Below, piece after piece: positions 37,028 through 46,197 of a stretch of DNA of 64,000 nucleotides. Where the stretch lies: assembly GCA_947626495.1 (NCBI GenBank), contig CANQSJ010000001.1:62001-126000 (forward strand), written 5' to 3'. The notes under the pieces are model-generated. The model was not told where the DNA came from, did not search any database, and worked only from the letters and a program-made list of their open reading frames with translations. The stretch's first letter is position 1; each line of letters begins with the position of its first letter. The translations under genes were made by a program, and so were the position numbers. The stretch comes from an uncultured Oscillospiraceae bacterium. Lineage in GTDB: Bacteria > Bacillota > Clostridia > Oscillospirales > Oscillospiraceae.

Positions 37028-39253
37028 ATGGAGGAAGACCGGGATCTGCCGGCAGAGCAGCCCAACACCTTCGTATACATAGACCCCCAGATGCTCCGGT
37101 CCATGGAGCGGGCCGCCCGAAAGAAGGAGCGGACCCGGCAGGAGCGGCTGGAGGCCGCCGAGGACGGGGATCTGGACGCCCAGTACCGGCTGGGCCGGGA
37201 CTATATGGACGAGGCGCCGGAAAAGGCCTTCGACTGGCTCAGCCAGGCCGCCGAGGGCGGCCACATCGCCGCCATGTTCGAGTTGGGCCTGTGTTACGCC
37301 AACGGCATCGGCACGCAGCGGGACCCGATCCGCGCCGCGGAGCAGTTTGCCGCCGCCGCGGAGCAGGGCTTCGCCCCCGCCCAGTGTGAGCTGGGGCTGT
37401 GCTATGAGCTGGGCCAGGGCGTGGAGAGGGATCTGACCCGCGCCGCCGGACTCTACCGGGACGCGGCGGACCAGGGCTATCCCCCCGCCCTGTGCAATCT
37501 GGGATATTTCTATTTCCGGGGCATCGCCGTGCCCACCGACGAGGCGGAGGCCGCCCGGCTCTTCACGGCGGCGGCGAACCGGGGCCATCCCCGGGCGCTG
37601 TTCTTGCTGGGCCTGTGCTACGAAAACGGCTACGGTCTCCCGGCGGACATCCACAAGGCCGTGAAGCTATACGGCGCCGCCAGGGACAAGGGCTACGCCG
37701 AGGCCGCCTGCGCCCTGGGGGTGTGCTACGACCGGGGCGGCGGCGTGGAACAGGACGCGAAAAGGGCCGCCCAGCTCTATGCCGAGGCCGCCGACCGGGG
37801 CGACGCCCGGGGCCAGTATCTGCTGGGCCGCTGCTATGACTTCGGCCGCGGGGTGGAAAAGGACCCGGCGCGGGCCGCCGCTCTCTATGCCCGGGCGGCG
37901 GACCAGGGCCATGTCGCCGCTCTGTGCGAGCTGGGGCTGTGCTACGAGTTGGGCCAGGGCGTGGAGCAGGATCTGCAAAAGGCCGCCCAGCTCTATCTCC
38001 GGGCGGCAGAAAAGGGCCACGCGCCCGCCCAGTGCGACCTGGGCTATCTCTACTACGCGGGCAGCGGCGTGGACCGGGACCCGGAAAAGGCGGCGGCCTG
38101 GTTCGCCGAGGCCGCCGGCCAGGATCACCCCCGGGCCATGAGTCTGCTGGGCCAGTGCTATGAGTCGGGCGACGGCGTGAAGCAGGATCTGCAAAAGGCC
38201 GTCCAACTCTATGCCCGGGCGGCGGAGATGGGCCATCCCCCCGCCCAGTGCAACCTGGCCCTGTGCTACGAGACCGGCCGGGGTGTGGAGCGGGATATGG
38301 CAAAGGCGGTGGAACTCTACCGCCGGGCCGCTGAGCACGGCCATCCGCCCGCCCAGTGCAATTTGGGCTTTCTCTATTTCACCGGCGACGGCGTGGAGCG
38401 GGACGACGGCCAAGCCGCCGCCTGGTTCGCCAAGGCCGCCGGCAAGGGCTATCCCCGGGCCATGAGCCTGCTGGCCACCTGCTACCAGGAGGGCCGGGGC
38501 GTGGAAAAGGATGAGGTCCGGGCCGTGCGCTACCTCCAGGCGGCCTGGGAGCAAGGCTACCTCTCGGCAGCCTGCGACCTGGGGCTGTGCTATGAGATCG
38601 GCCGGGGCGTGGAGATGGACAAGGCGCGGGCCGCGGAGCTCTACCGGACGGACGCGGAGCGGGGCTACGCCCCCGCCCAGTGCAACCTGGGGTACCTCTA
38701 TTACCACGGCGTGGGCGTGCCGGAGGACAACGACAAGGCCGCGTTCTGGTTCGCCAAGGCCGCCGACCAGGGCTATACCCGCGCCAGGTCCCTGCTGGCC
38801 GAGTGCTACGAATTCGGCCACGGGGTCGTCCAGGATCGGGACAGGGCGCTGGCCCTCTACCGCCAGGCGGCGGACGCCGGTTTTCTGCCCGCCCTGTGCG
38901 GCCTGGGGCTATGTTACGAGATGGGCTGGGGCGTGCCGGTGGACAAGGGCAGGGCCGCGGAGCTCTACCGCCGGGCGGCGGAAAAGGGCTACGCCCGGGC
39001 CCAGTGCAACCTGGGCTTTTTCTACTACCGGGGCATCGGCGTGCCCCAGGACGCCGCCCAGGCGGTTTCCTGGTTCACCAAGGCCGCCGACCAGGGTCTC
39101 GCCCGGGCCGTCTATCTGCTGGGTCAGTGCTATGCCCGCGGCGCCGGCGTGAAGAGAAGCCGCCGCCAGGCTCAGGAGTACTACCGCCGGGCCGCCGACA
39201 TGGGCTACCAGAAGGCCCAGGAGGAGCTCAAGCGGATGAAGCACTGGCCCTGA
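37028..39253 (+). CDS. Sel1-like repeat protein, 741 aa, about 18 full 36-aa repeats
   Basis: Repeats of the form LGLCYELGQGVERDLTRAAGLYRDAADQGYPPA throughout; no signal peptide. Confidence 0.95.
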   Translation: MEEDRDLPAEQPNTFVYIDPQMLRSMERAARKKERTRQERLEAAEDGDLDAQYRLGRDYMDEAPEKAFDWLSQAAEGGHIAAMFELGLCYANGIGTQRDPIRAAEQFAAAAEQGFAPAQCELGLCYELGQGVERDLTRAAGLYRDAADQGYPPALCNLGYFYFRGIAVPTDEAEAARLFTAAANRGHPRALFLLGLCYENGYGLPADIHKAVKLYGAARDKGYAEAACALGVCYDRGGGVEQDAKRAAQLYAEAADRGDARGQYLLGRCYDFGRGVEKDPARAAALYARAADQGHVAALCELGLCYELGQGVEQDLQKAAQLYLRAAEKGHAPAQCDLGYLYYAGSGVDRDPEKAAAWFAEAAGQDHPRAMSLLGQCYESGDGVKQDLQKAVQLYARAAEMGHPPAQCNLALCYETGRGVERDMAKAVELYRRAAEHGHPPAQCNLGFLYFTGDGVERDDGQAAAWFAKAAGKGYPRAMSLLATCYQEGRGVEKDEVRAVRYLQAAWEQGYLSAACDLGLCYEIGRGVEMDKARAAELYRTDAERGYAPAQCNLGYLYYHGVGVPEDNDKAAFWFAKAADQGYTRARSLLAECYEFGHGVVQDRDRALALYRQAADAGFLPALCGLGLCYEMGWGVPVDKGRAAELYRRAAEKGYARAQCNLGFFYYRGIGVPQDAAQAVSWFTKAADQGLARAVYLLGQCYARGAGVKRSRRQAQEYYRRAADMGYQKAQEELKRMKHWP

Positions 39254-39261
39254 CCGCCGAC

Positions 39262-39299
39262 AAAAAGCACCCCTGCCCGCGGGCAGGGGTGCTTTTTGT
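39262..39299. terminator. Bidirectional terminator
   Basis: AAAAAGCACCCCTGCCCGCGGGCAGGGGTGCTTTTT. Confidence 0.85.
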
Positions 39300-39306
39300 C
39301 GTTCTC

Positions 39307-40710
39307 TCAGCCGCACAGCTCCGCCACCGCCTGGGCGAAGATCTTCGCCGCGGTGACCAGCTCTTCCACGGGGATGCTCTCGTTGGCCCCGTGCATATTC
39401 ACCTCCGTGTCGGGCATGACCACGCCGAAGGCCACGCCGCCGGGCACGTCGTGGACGTAGGTGCCGCCGCCCATGGAGTAGCACGCGCCGGGCCGGCCCG
39501 TGTGAGCCTCATAGCACCGGTTCAGGGTCTGGATGAAGCGCCCCTCCGCCGGGGTGTGGTGGGGCGGGACCATCTCTCCCTCCGTCTCGAAGCCCTGACT
39601 CCGCAGCTTTTCGTCGGCCACCTGCTTGCAGTTGCCCTCGTTGGCGCATACCGGCACCCGGCAGTCGCACAGACCGCTCAGCCCGGTCGCGGAAAACTCG
39701 ATCATGGTGAAGGAGCAGGTCAGCGCCCCGGTCACCTCGTCGGCCTGGGCGATGCCCAGGGCCTTGCCGTAATAATCCCCGTGGGGCAGCAGCGCAGCCA
39801 GCGTCCGCAGGCTCTTCGTGCTCTCGCAGTCCGCCAGGGGCAGGCCGCACAGCACCCGGATGAGGGCCGTATTGGCGTTGACGCCGGTCTCCGGTGACGC
39901 CGCGTGGCAGCCCTTGGCGATCACCGTGAGCTTCACGCCGCCGTCCGTCTCCTCTGCCTGGACGGACGCGCCCACCTCCGCCGCCAGAGGCGCGGCGGCC
40001 GCCAGCAGGTCCGCTTTGGCCATGCCCGCCACCAGGGCGCTGGCCTGGCCGGGCACCACATTCACCCGGAACCCGCCGTGCAGCTCCGTCACCCGGGGCA
40101 GGGCCGTCTCAGCCGCCCAGCTCTTGGTGAACCGCAGACGGTAAAAGCCCTTCTCGGCGTTGCACACAGGGAAGCTGGAGTCCGGCGTGAAGGTCATGGG
40201 CGCGGGCTGCACCTGCTGATAGTACCAGGCCACGTCGCTGGAGCCGTTCTCCTCGTCCGTGCCCAGGATCAGCCGGCACCGCCCGTTCACGGGATAGCCC
40301 AGCTCCCGGACGCAGCGCATGGCATACAGCGCGGCGACAGCGCCGCCCTTGTCGTCCGCCACGCCCCGGCCGTAGATCCGCCCGTCGGCCTTTACGGTGG
40401 GCTCAAAGGGCTCCGTCTCCCAGCCGTCCCCGGGTCCCACCACATCCAGGTGGGCCAGCATATCCAGCAGGGGCTCGGCCGGCCCCATGTCCGCGGTCAT
40501 CACCCGGTCGCCCCGGTTTGTCACGTCGAAGCCGTATCCGGCGCATAGCGCCATCGCCGCCTCCAGGGCCTTTTTCGGCCCGGGGCCGTAGGGAGCCCCC
40601 TCCTCCGCCGGGCCGGAGGTGCTGTCGATCCGGCAGAGGGTCTTCAGATCCTCCACCAGTTCCTCCCGGTGCGTGTCCATCCATTGGCTGATGCGGATAT
40701 CCTTTTCCAT
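39307..40710 (-). CDS. M20 family Sapep-type (PepV-like) dipeptidase
   Basis: MLAHLDVVGPGDGWETEPFEPTVKADGRIYGRGVADDKGGAVAALYAM; GTDEENGSSD. Confidence 0.92.
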   Translation of the reverse strand: MEKDIRISQWMDTHREELVEDLKTLCRIDSTSGPAEEGAPYGPGPKKALEAAMALCAGYGFDVTNRGDRVMTADMGPAEPLLDMLAHLDVVGPGDGWETEPFEPTVKADGRIYGRGVADDKGGAVAALYAMRCVRELGYPVNGRCRLILGTDEENGSSDVAWYYQQVQPAPMTFTPDSSFPVCNAEKGFYRLRFTKSWAAETALPRVTELHGGFRVNVVPGQASALVAGMAKADLLAAAAPLAAEVGASVQAEETDGGVKLTVIAKGCHAASPETGVNANTALIRVLCGLPLADCESTKSLRTLAALLPHGDYYGKALGIAQADEVTGALTCSFTMIEFSATGLSGLCDCRVPVCANEGNCKQVADEKLRSQGFETEGEMVPPHHTPAEGRFIQTLNRCYEAHTGRPGACYSMGGGTYVHDVPGGVAFGVVMPDTEVNMHGANESIPVEELVTAAKIFAQAVAELCG

Positions 40711-40745
40711 AAGCGCTCCTTTCCGCCCGCGGCGGTTTTTTCTTT

Positions 40746-40774
40746 ATTGTACCATGCGGCGCCCCTTCGCGCAA
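40746..40774 (-). promoter_or_regulatory. Predicted promoter (TTGCGC-17-TACAAT)
   Basis: rc -35 40769-40774, -10 40746-40751. Confidence 0.65.
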
Positions 40775-40821
40775 GCGTGGGCCCCGCCGATCTTCTCTCC
40801 GGCGCGGCGGTCCCGCCGCAT

Positions 40822-40850
40822 TTGCAAATACGGGCCGCCTCTGGTATAAT
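40822..40850 (+). promoter_or_regulatory. Predicted promoter (TTGCAA-17-TATAAT)
   Basis: -35 40822-40827, -10 40845-40850. Confidence 0.75.
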
Positions 40851-40909
40851 CCATTCGGAGCCCGCGCGGACGGGCCCGCTCACATTCTTTTGCCAGGAGG
40901 ACGCCGCCC

Positions 40910-41455
40910 ATGGACATCTGCCTGTTCGGCTCGGCCCGGGACACGGTCCCGGCCGTCTACCTCACCGAAACGGAAAAGCTGGGCCGCGCCATGGCCCGGC
41001 GGGGCCACGGCCTGATCTTCGGCGGCGGGGCCAGCGGCATGATGGGCGCCGCCGCCCGGGGCGCGCACGCGCTGGGCGGCCGGATCGTCACCGTAGCGCC
41101 GGATTTTTTCCAAAAGCCCGGCGTGCTGGTGCCCTACGCCGACGAGGAGATCATCACCCCCACCATGGCGGAGCGCAAGGCCGCCATGACGGCCCGGGCC
41201 GACGCCTTCATCGCCGCGCCGGGCGGCGTGGGGACGATGGACGAGCTGTTTGAGGCCGTCACCCTCCGCTCCCTGGGCCTGCCGGCCGGGCCGCTGGCCC
41301 TCTACAACGTGGCGGGATTTTATGACGGGTTGCTGACCTGGCTGCAAAAGGCCCGGCGAGAGGATTTCTTCCAGCCCGGCCTGCTGGAGGCGGTGGGCGT
41401 GTTCCGGGAGCCGGAGGCCCTGCTGGACTGGCTGGAGGACGCCGTGAAAAGCTGA
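40910..41455 (+). CDS. TIGR00730/LOG-family Rossmann-fold protein
   Basis: FGGGASGMMGAAARGAHALGG; AFIAAPGGVGTMDELFEAVTLRSLG (LOG PGGxGTxxE motif). Confidence 0.92.
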   Translation: MDICLFGSARDTVPAVYLTETEKLGRAMARRGHGLIFGGGASGMMGAAARGAHALGGRIVTVAPDFFQKPGVLVPYADEEIITPTMAERKAAMTARADAFIAAPGGVGTMDELFEAVTLRSLGLPAGPLALYNVAGFYDGLLTWLQKARREDFFQPGLLEAVGVFREPEALLDWLEDAVKS

Positions 41456-41468
41456 CGGACGCGGCAAC

Positions 41469-41506
41469 GCCCGCGGAGAGTGCTCTCCGCGGGCGCTCTT
41501 TTTTTA
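41469..41506. terminator. Terminator between convergent genes
   Basis: GCCCGCGGAGA-GTGC-TCTCCGCGGGC followed by GCTCTTTTTTT. Confidence 0.8.
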
Positions 41507-43729
41507 TTCTCCGCCGCCTTCCCCGGCGCCGCTGCTCCCGGTCTCGCCGCTGTCCGGCTGCACCGGCTGCGGGTCGACAGGGGGCGTGGTGGGAGTCTCC
41601 GGCTCCACTGGCGTATCGGTCACATCCACGGGCGGCTGCGTCGCATCCACGGGAGGCGTCGCGTCCACCGGGGGCGTGCCCTCCGTCGGCGGCGTGGGCG
41701 TCACATCCACCGGGGGCGTGCCCTCCGCCGGCGGCGTGGGCGTCACGTCCACCGGGGGCGTGCCCTCCGCCGGCGGCGTGGGCGTCACGTCCGCCGGAGG
41801 GGCGGCCAGCGGCACGAAGCTGGAATAGGTCACGCCCTCATAGGTGACGGTGACGTTGTAGCCGGTGAGGATGCCGTTTTCATCCACCACTTCCGCCCAG
41901 CTGGTATCCAGCGGGATGCTCTCCCCGTCCACCACGATAAAGGCGGAGGAACCGAACTCGGTGGGCCAGATGATTGTGGGCTCCGAGCCAAGGAAGCCCT
42001 CGTCATCGTTCGGGGGCACGTAGTATGTATCCCCGGGGAAGATATAGAACACGCTGGCCTTGCCGCGCTGCATTTTGAACAGATCCATTCCGTAGCGGAT
42101 CCGGGTACGGCCGTGGGCGCCGGTGCGGTAGGCCCAGTCCAGCTCCACGTCGTAGATATACTCGGTGCCGTCCTCGTCATCGATCATCACCCAGGCGTGC
42201 AGCTGGTTGTTGGTACCCACGCCGCCGCAGATGGGATACGCCTGATAGCCCAGCCGCCGGGCCGCGTACAGGAACGCCGCCGCCCAGTAGAAGCAGGTGC
42301 CGTGCTTGGTCTCATACATGACCCGGGCGCACTCCAGCGCCCAGCTGGTGCTGCCGCGGATCCAGCCGGTGTTGCGGACCATATAGTCAAAGGTGTTGGT
42401 CTTGGCGATGGCGTTAAAGGCGGACCGGAGGCACTCATCGTTGAGAAGGTTCTCCGTCTTGCCCTGGATGATGGGCTCGAGCATCGCGTCCACATAGGTG
42501 TCCAGCACCTCGTCCCCGGAGGTATACCGGCCGTTCTCCCCGAAATGGAGGTAGCCCAGATCATAGTCGGACACAAAGGGCCCGTCTTCCTTTTCCACAT
42601 AGAACATGGACCCGTCCAGCTCCTGCAGGCCGGTCTGGGAACGCCGGACAAAATAGCCGTTCTCCGGCACGAAATAGATGCCGTCGCTGTCCAGACCGTC
42701 CCGGATGGTATGGAAGCCCTTCTGGAAATAGTCCAGACGCTTGTCCGCGTTCACATGGACCATGTCGTCGCCGATGACCACGAAGCCGGGCTGCGCGTCC
42801 TCCACCTCGCCCAGGATGTAGGCCATCAGATCGCTGGAATAGGCCACGTCCACGATGTCATAAAAGGCCCAATAGTCCTTGGACACGTCGATATAGGGGC
42901 TTGTCTCGCAGACCAGGTCGATGGCGTCCCGGTTGGGGGTCCGGCCGCAGGCCCGGTTCACCATCACCACCGTCTCCGCCCTTGTCACCGGCAGATCGGG
43001 GCGGAAGTCGCCGTCCTCATAGCCGGAGATCCATCCCTCGGTGGTGGCGGCCGCCACCGCGCCCAGGGACCAGTGCTCCGCCGTCACGTCCGGGAAGGCG
43101 TTGGCCTGGATCTGTCCCACGCCCTTCAGCCGGCACAGCGCCGCCAGAAGCTCCGCGCGGGTGACGGGCTCCTCCGACCGGAAGGTCCCGTCGGCGTAGC
43201 CGCCCATCACCCCCAGGCCGGAGACGGCCTGGATGTCGGCGTAATAGGGATCGCTCTGGGCCACGTCGGTGAAGGCGAGGCCCGTCTCGGGGATATTCAT
43301 GCTCTCCCTGTCCAGAAGGCTGCAAAGGATCCGGGCCGCCAGGCCGCGGCTGACCGTGCCCTCCGGCTGGAACAGCCGGTTGGCACCGGTGAGATACCGC
43401 ACGTGCCCGCCGGTCAGCGCCATGGGCTCCCGGACATAGAGATCCATATCCGCCCACACGGCCACGGCGACCGGGTCCACGGGGCTGCCGTAGGCGTCCC
43501 GCCACTCATGCCCCTGGGGCACGTTGGCGATCGTTCCCCCGTCCTCCACCGGCTCCTGGCTGAGGATGAGGCTGCCGTCATAGAAGGTGACGGTGTGATA
43601 GTTCTCCTCTCCGACACCCTGCTGCTGCTCGGCGGTGCTCCGGTCGATGCAGGAGGCAAGCACGACAAACAGCGCGCAGACAAATAGCAATATGAGTGCT
43701 GTACGGCGCTTCATAAGACCATTCTCCAT
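41504..43729 (-). CDS. SLH-domain plus transglutaminase-like surface protein with Pro/Thr-rich repeat tail
   Basis: SLH repeats (FTDVAQSDPYYADIQAVSGLGVMGGYADGTFRSEEPVTRAELL; FPDVTAEHWSLGAVAAATTEGWISGYEDGDFRPDLPVTRAETV); transglutaminase core TKHGTCFYWAAAFLYAARRLGYQA...HAWVMI...YIYDVELDW; lipobox-like VLASCIDRS. Alternative start at 43714. Confidence 0.88.
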   Translation of the reverse strand: MENGLMKRRTALILLFVCALFVVLASCIDRSTAEQQQGVGEENYHTVTFYDGSLILSQEPVEDGGTIANVPQGHEWRDAYGSPVDPVAVAVWADMDLYVREPMALTGGHVRYLTGANRLFQPEGTVSRGLAARILCSLLDRESMNIPETGLAFTDVAQSDPYYADIQAVSGLGVMGGYADGTFRSEEPVTRAELLAALCRLKGVGQIQANAFPDVTAEHWSLGAVAAATTEGWISGYEDGDFRPDLPVTRAETVVMVNRACGRTPNRDAIDLVCETSPYIDVSKDYWAFYDIVDVAYSSDLMAYILGEVEDAQPGFVVIGDDMVHVNADKRLDYFQKGFHTIRDGLDSDGIYFVPENGYFVRRSQTGLQELDGSMFYVEKEDGPFVSDYDLGYLHFGENGRYTSGDEVLDTYVDAMLEPIIQGKTENLLNDECLRSAFNAIAKTNTFDYMVRNTGWIRGSTSWALECARVMYETKHGTCFYWAAAFLYAARRLGYQAYPICGGVGTNNQLHAWVMIDDEDGTEYIYDVELDWAYRTGAHGRTRIRYGMDLFKMQRGKASVFYIFPGDTYYVPPNDDEGFLGSEPTIIWPTEFGSSAFIVVDGESIPLDTSWAEVVDENGILTGYNVTVTYEGVTYSSFVPLAAPPADVTPTPPAEGTPPVDVTPTPPAEGTPPVDVTPTPPTEGTPPVDATPPVDATQPPVDVTDTPVEPETPTTPPVDPQPVQPDSGETGSSGAGEGGGE
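41655..41812. repeat. 42-bp coding tandem repeats (GTPPVDVTPTPPAE)
   Basis: GGCGTGGGCGTCAC[A/G]TCCACCGGGGGCGTGCCCTCC[G/C][C/T]CGGC repeated about three times. Confidence 0.85.
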
Positions 43730-43974
43730 ACGTTCATACCCCTCAGGATATGATTTGTCCCAATTGTCAGTTAGTATACCACAGGTGTACGGAATATGCC
43801 ATAGTCACAATTGACAATCCGGTATAAAATAAAGGTATCCTGCGGTTTTTTCTTTTCATCGCGGTGCAAATGTGTTATAATCGTGTTTTGCAGGAAGACA
43901 TTATAGCCTCTCCCCTGCCAAAAGTTGTTAACAGTTTATTATATTCATCTTCATTACCAGAAAGGCGAACATCT

Positions 43975-45180
43975 ATGACCAGGATCGACATCTTTTCCGG
44001 CTTTTTGGGCGCCGGAAAGACCACCCTCATCAAGAAGCTGCTGGCCGACGGCTACAACGGCCAGAAGCTGGTGCTCATCGAAAACGAATTCGGTGAGATC
44101 GGCGTGGACGGCGGCTTTTTGAAGGACGCCGGCATCGTCGTCAACGAGCTGGAGTCCGGCTGTATCTGCTGCAGCCTCACCGGCGATTTCCGCGAGGCGC
44201 TGAAAATGGTGGACCAGCAGTACCACCCCGACCGCATCCTCATCGAGCCCTCCGGCGTGGGCAAGCTGTCCGAGATCGTGGCGGCCGTCCAGTCCGCCGG
44301 GGACCAGTTCGTCCTGGGCGGGCTCACCACCGTGGTGGACGCCTCCAAGGCGAAGATGTATATGAAGAACTTCGGCGAGTTCTTCAACAACCAGGTCCAG
44401 TCCGCCAACTGCATCGTGCTCAGCCGCACTGCCGGCATGAGCCAGGAGAAGCTGGCCCAGGCCGAGGCCCTGCTGCGGGAGAAGAATCCCGACGCGGTCA
44501 TCATCTCCACCGACTGGGACGAGCTCACCGGCGGGCAGATCCTGGACGCCATCGACAAGAAAAACTCCATCTCCGCCGAACTGGCTGCCCTGCTGGAGGA
44601 GCACTACCGGGAGGAAGCGGAAGAGGACGAGGATGAGGACGGCGGGTGCGGCTGCCACCACCATCACCATGACGACGAGGACGAGGACGAGGAGCACCAC
44701 GGCTGCTGCCACCACCATCACCACGACGATGACGACGAGGACGAGGAGCACCACGGCTGCTGCCATCACCATCACCACGACGACGATGACGACGAGGACG
44801 AGGAGCATCACGGCTGCTGCCACCATCATCACCACGACGACGAGGACGAGCACGAGCATGAGCACCACCATCACCATCATCACCACCATCACGGCCACGA
44901 CGCGGACGAGGTGTTCCAGAGCTGGGGCGCGGAGACCGCGAAGAAATACACCGCCGCGGACATCGACGCCATTCTGGACAAGCTGGGCCGGGAGGCCGAG
45001 TACGGTCTGATCATCCGGGCCAAGGGCTACGTGCCCGCCCCGGACGGCACCTGGGTCCATTTTGATTACACCCCCGGCGAGAAGAACATCCGCACCGGTC
45101 CCGCCAACGTGGCCGGCCGGGTATGCGTCATCGGCGCGGACCTCAAAGAGGACGCTGTGAAGGAGCTGTTCGGACTGTGA
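43975..45180 (+). CDS. CobW/COG0523 GTPase with His/Cys/Asp-rich tandem insertion
   Basis: FSGFLGAGKTTLIKKLL (Walker A), ESGCICCSL (CxCC), CobW C-terminal domain; insertion CHHHHHDD[E/D]n..EEHHGC repeated. Confidence 0.93.
   Translation: MTRIDIFSGFLGAGKTTLIKKLLADGYNGQKLVLIENEFGEIGVDGGFLKDAGIVVNELESGCICCSLTGDFREALKMVDQQYHPDRILIEPSGVGKLSEIVAAVQSAGDQFVLGGLTTVVDASKAKMYMKNFGEFFNNQVQSANCIVLSRTAGMSQEKLAQAEALLREKNPDAVIISTDWDELTGGQILDAIDKKNSISAELAALLEEHYREEAEEDEDEDGGCGCHHHHHDDEDEDEEHHGCCHHHHHDDDDEDEEHHGCCHHHHHDDDDDEDEEHHGCCHHHHHDDEDEHEHEHHHHHHHHHHGHDADEVFQSWGAETAKKYTAADIDAILDKLGREAEYGLIIRAKGYVPAPDGTWVHFDYTPGEKNIRTGPANVAGRVCVIGADLKEDAVKELFGL
44641..44900 (+). repeat. His/Cys/Asp-rich coding tandem repeats
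   Basis: Four units beginning C[G/C]CHHHHHD with D/E-rich spacers, ending in a ten-His run and HGHD. Confidence 0.92.
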
Positions 45181-46121
45181 AACAGGTCCCGGTCTATCTC
45201 TTCACCGGCTTTCTGGAGGCCGGCAAGACGAAATTCATCCAGGAGACTCTGGAGGATCCCCGCTTCAACCAGGGCGAGCGGACGCTGCTGCTGCTGTGCG
45301 AGGAGGGCGTGGAGGAATACGAGCCGGACAGCTTTTCCGGCAAGAACGTGTTCATCGAGTCCATCGAAAACGAGGAGGACATCCAGCCCGCCGCGCTGGA
45401 GGCGCTTTTCAAAAAGCACAAGGCGGAGCGGGTGCTGGTGGAGTATAACGGCATGTGGATGCTGGACAGTCTCTACCAGCGGATGCCGGAGGCGTGGGTG
45501 GTGGCCCAGGAGTTTCTCTTCTGCGACACCAACACCTTCGTCAGCTACAACGCCAACATGCGCCAGCTGGTGTACGACAAGCTGCGCAGCTGCGAGCTGG
45601 TGGTGTTCAACCGCTGCAAGCCCGATGCCGACCGGATGGAGCTGCACAAGATCGTCCGGGGCGCCAACCGCCGCTGCGATATCGCCTACGAGGCCCCCGA
45701 CGGGAAGGTGGAGTACGACGAGATCGAGGACCCCCTGCCCTTCGATCTGAACGCGCCGGTGGTGGAGATCCAGGACGAGGACTACGCGCTCTTCTACTCG
45801 GACCTGTCCGAGGACTTTGAAAAGTACGACGGCAAGACCCTGCGCTACAAGGGCATGGTGGCCAAGAGCCCCCGCCTGGCGTCGGACAACTTCGTCTTCG
45901 GCCGGCAGCTGATGACCTGCTGTGTCAACGACATCCAGTTCACCGGCCTGATCTGCCGCTGGCCCGACGCGGCGCGGCTGCAAAAGGGCCAGTGGATCAC
46001 CGTCACCGCCCGTGTGGATCTGAAGTGGCACAAGGGCTACGGCAAGCGGGGCCCGGTGCTCACGGTGCTGGATCTAGAGACCGCCGCTCCCCCCGCCCAG
46101 CCGGTGGCCACCTTTTACTGA
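45177..46121 (+). CDS. CobW-like P-loop protein with DUF1980/TIGR03943-like C-terminal region
   Basis: GTG start overlapping the upstream stop (GTGA). MKQVPVYLFTGFLEAGKTKFIQETL; no CxCC motif; C-terminus YKGMVAKSPRLASDNFVFGRQLMTCCVNDIQFTGLICRWPDAARLQKGQWITVTARV. Confidence 0.82.
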   Translation: MKQVPVYLFTGFLEAGKTKFIQETLEDPRFNQGERTLLLLCEEGVEEYEPDSFSGKNVFIESIENEEDIQPAALEALFKKHKAERVLVEYNGMWMLDSLYQRMPEAWVVAQEFLFCDTNTFVSYNANMRQLVYDKLRSCELVVFNRCKPDADRMELHKIVRGANRRCDIAYEAPDGKVEYDEIEDPLPFDLNAPVVEIQDEDYALFYSDLSEDFEKYDGKTLRYKGMVAKSPRLASDNFVFGRQLMTCCVNDIQFTGLICRWPDAARLQKGQWITVTARVDLKWHKGYGKRGPVLTVLDLETAAPPAQPVATFY

Positions 46122-46131
46122 TCGAAAAACG

Positions 46132-46171
46132 AAAAAGCGCGTCCCCGTCCGAACGGACGGGGACGCTTTTT
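46132..46171. terminator. Bidirectional terminator
   Basis: AAAAAGCGCGTCCCCGTCC-GAAC-GGACGGGGACGCTTTTT. Confidence 0.85.
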
Positions 46172-46197
46172 GCCGGGGCGGAACGCCGCCCTTTCCC

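Noticed and set aside
41586-41828. 80-aa plus-strand STGGV-repeat ORF
   Set aside because: Antisense reading of the Pro/Thr-rich repeats of the SLH protein.
43735-43830. AATTGTCA / TGACAATT motifs as a regulator operator
   Set aside because: Half-sites are irregularly spaced and one overlaps a plausible -35; insufficient evidence.
44641-44900. Possible CRISPR-like or satellite repeat
   Set aside because: Repeats are in frame and encode His/Cys/Asp-rich units inside an intact CobW gene.
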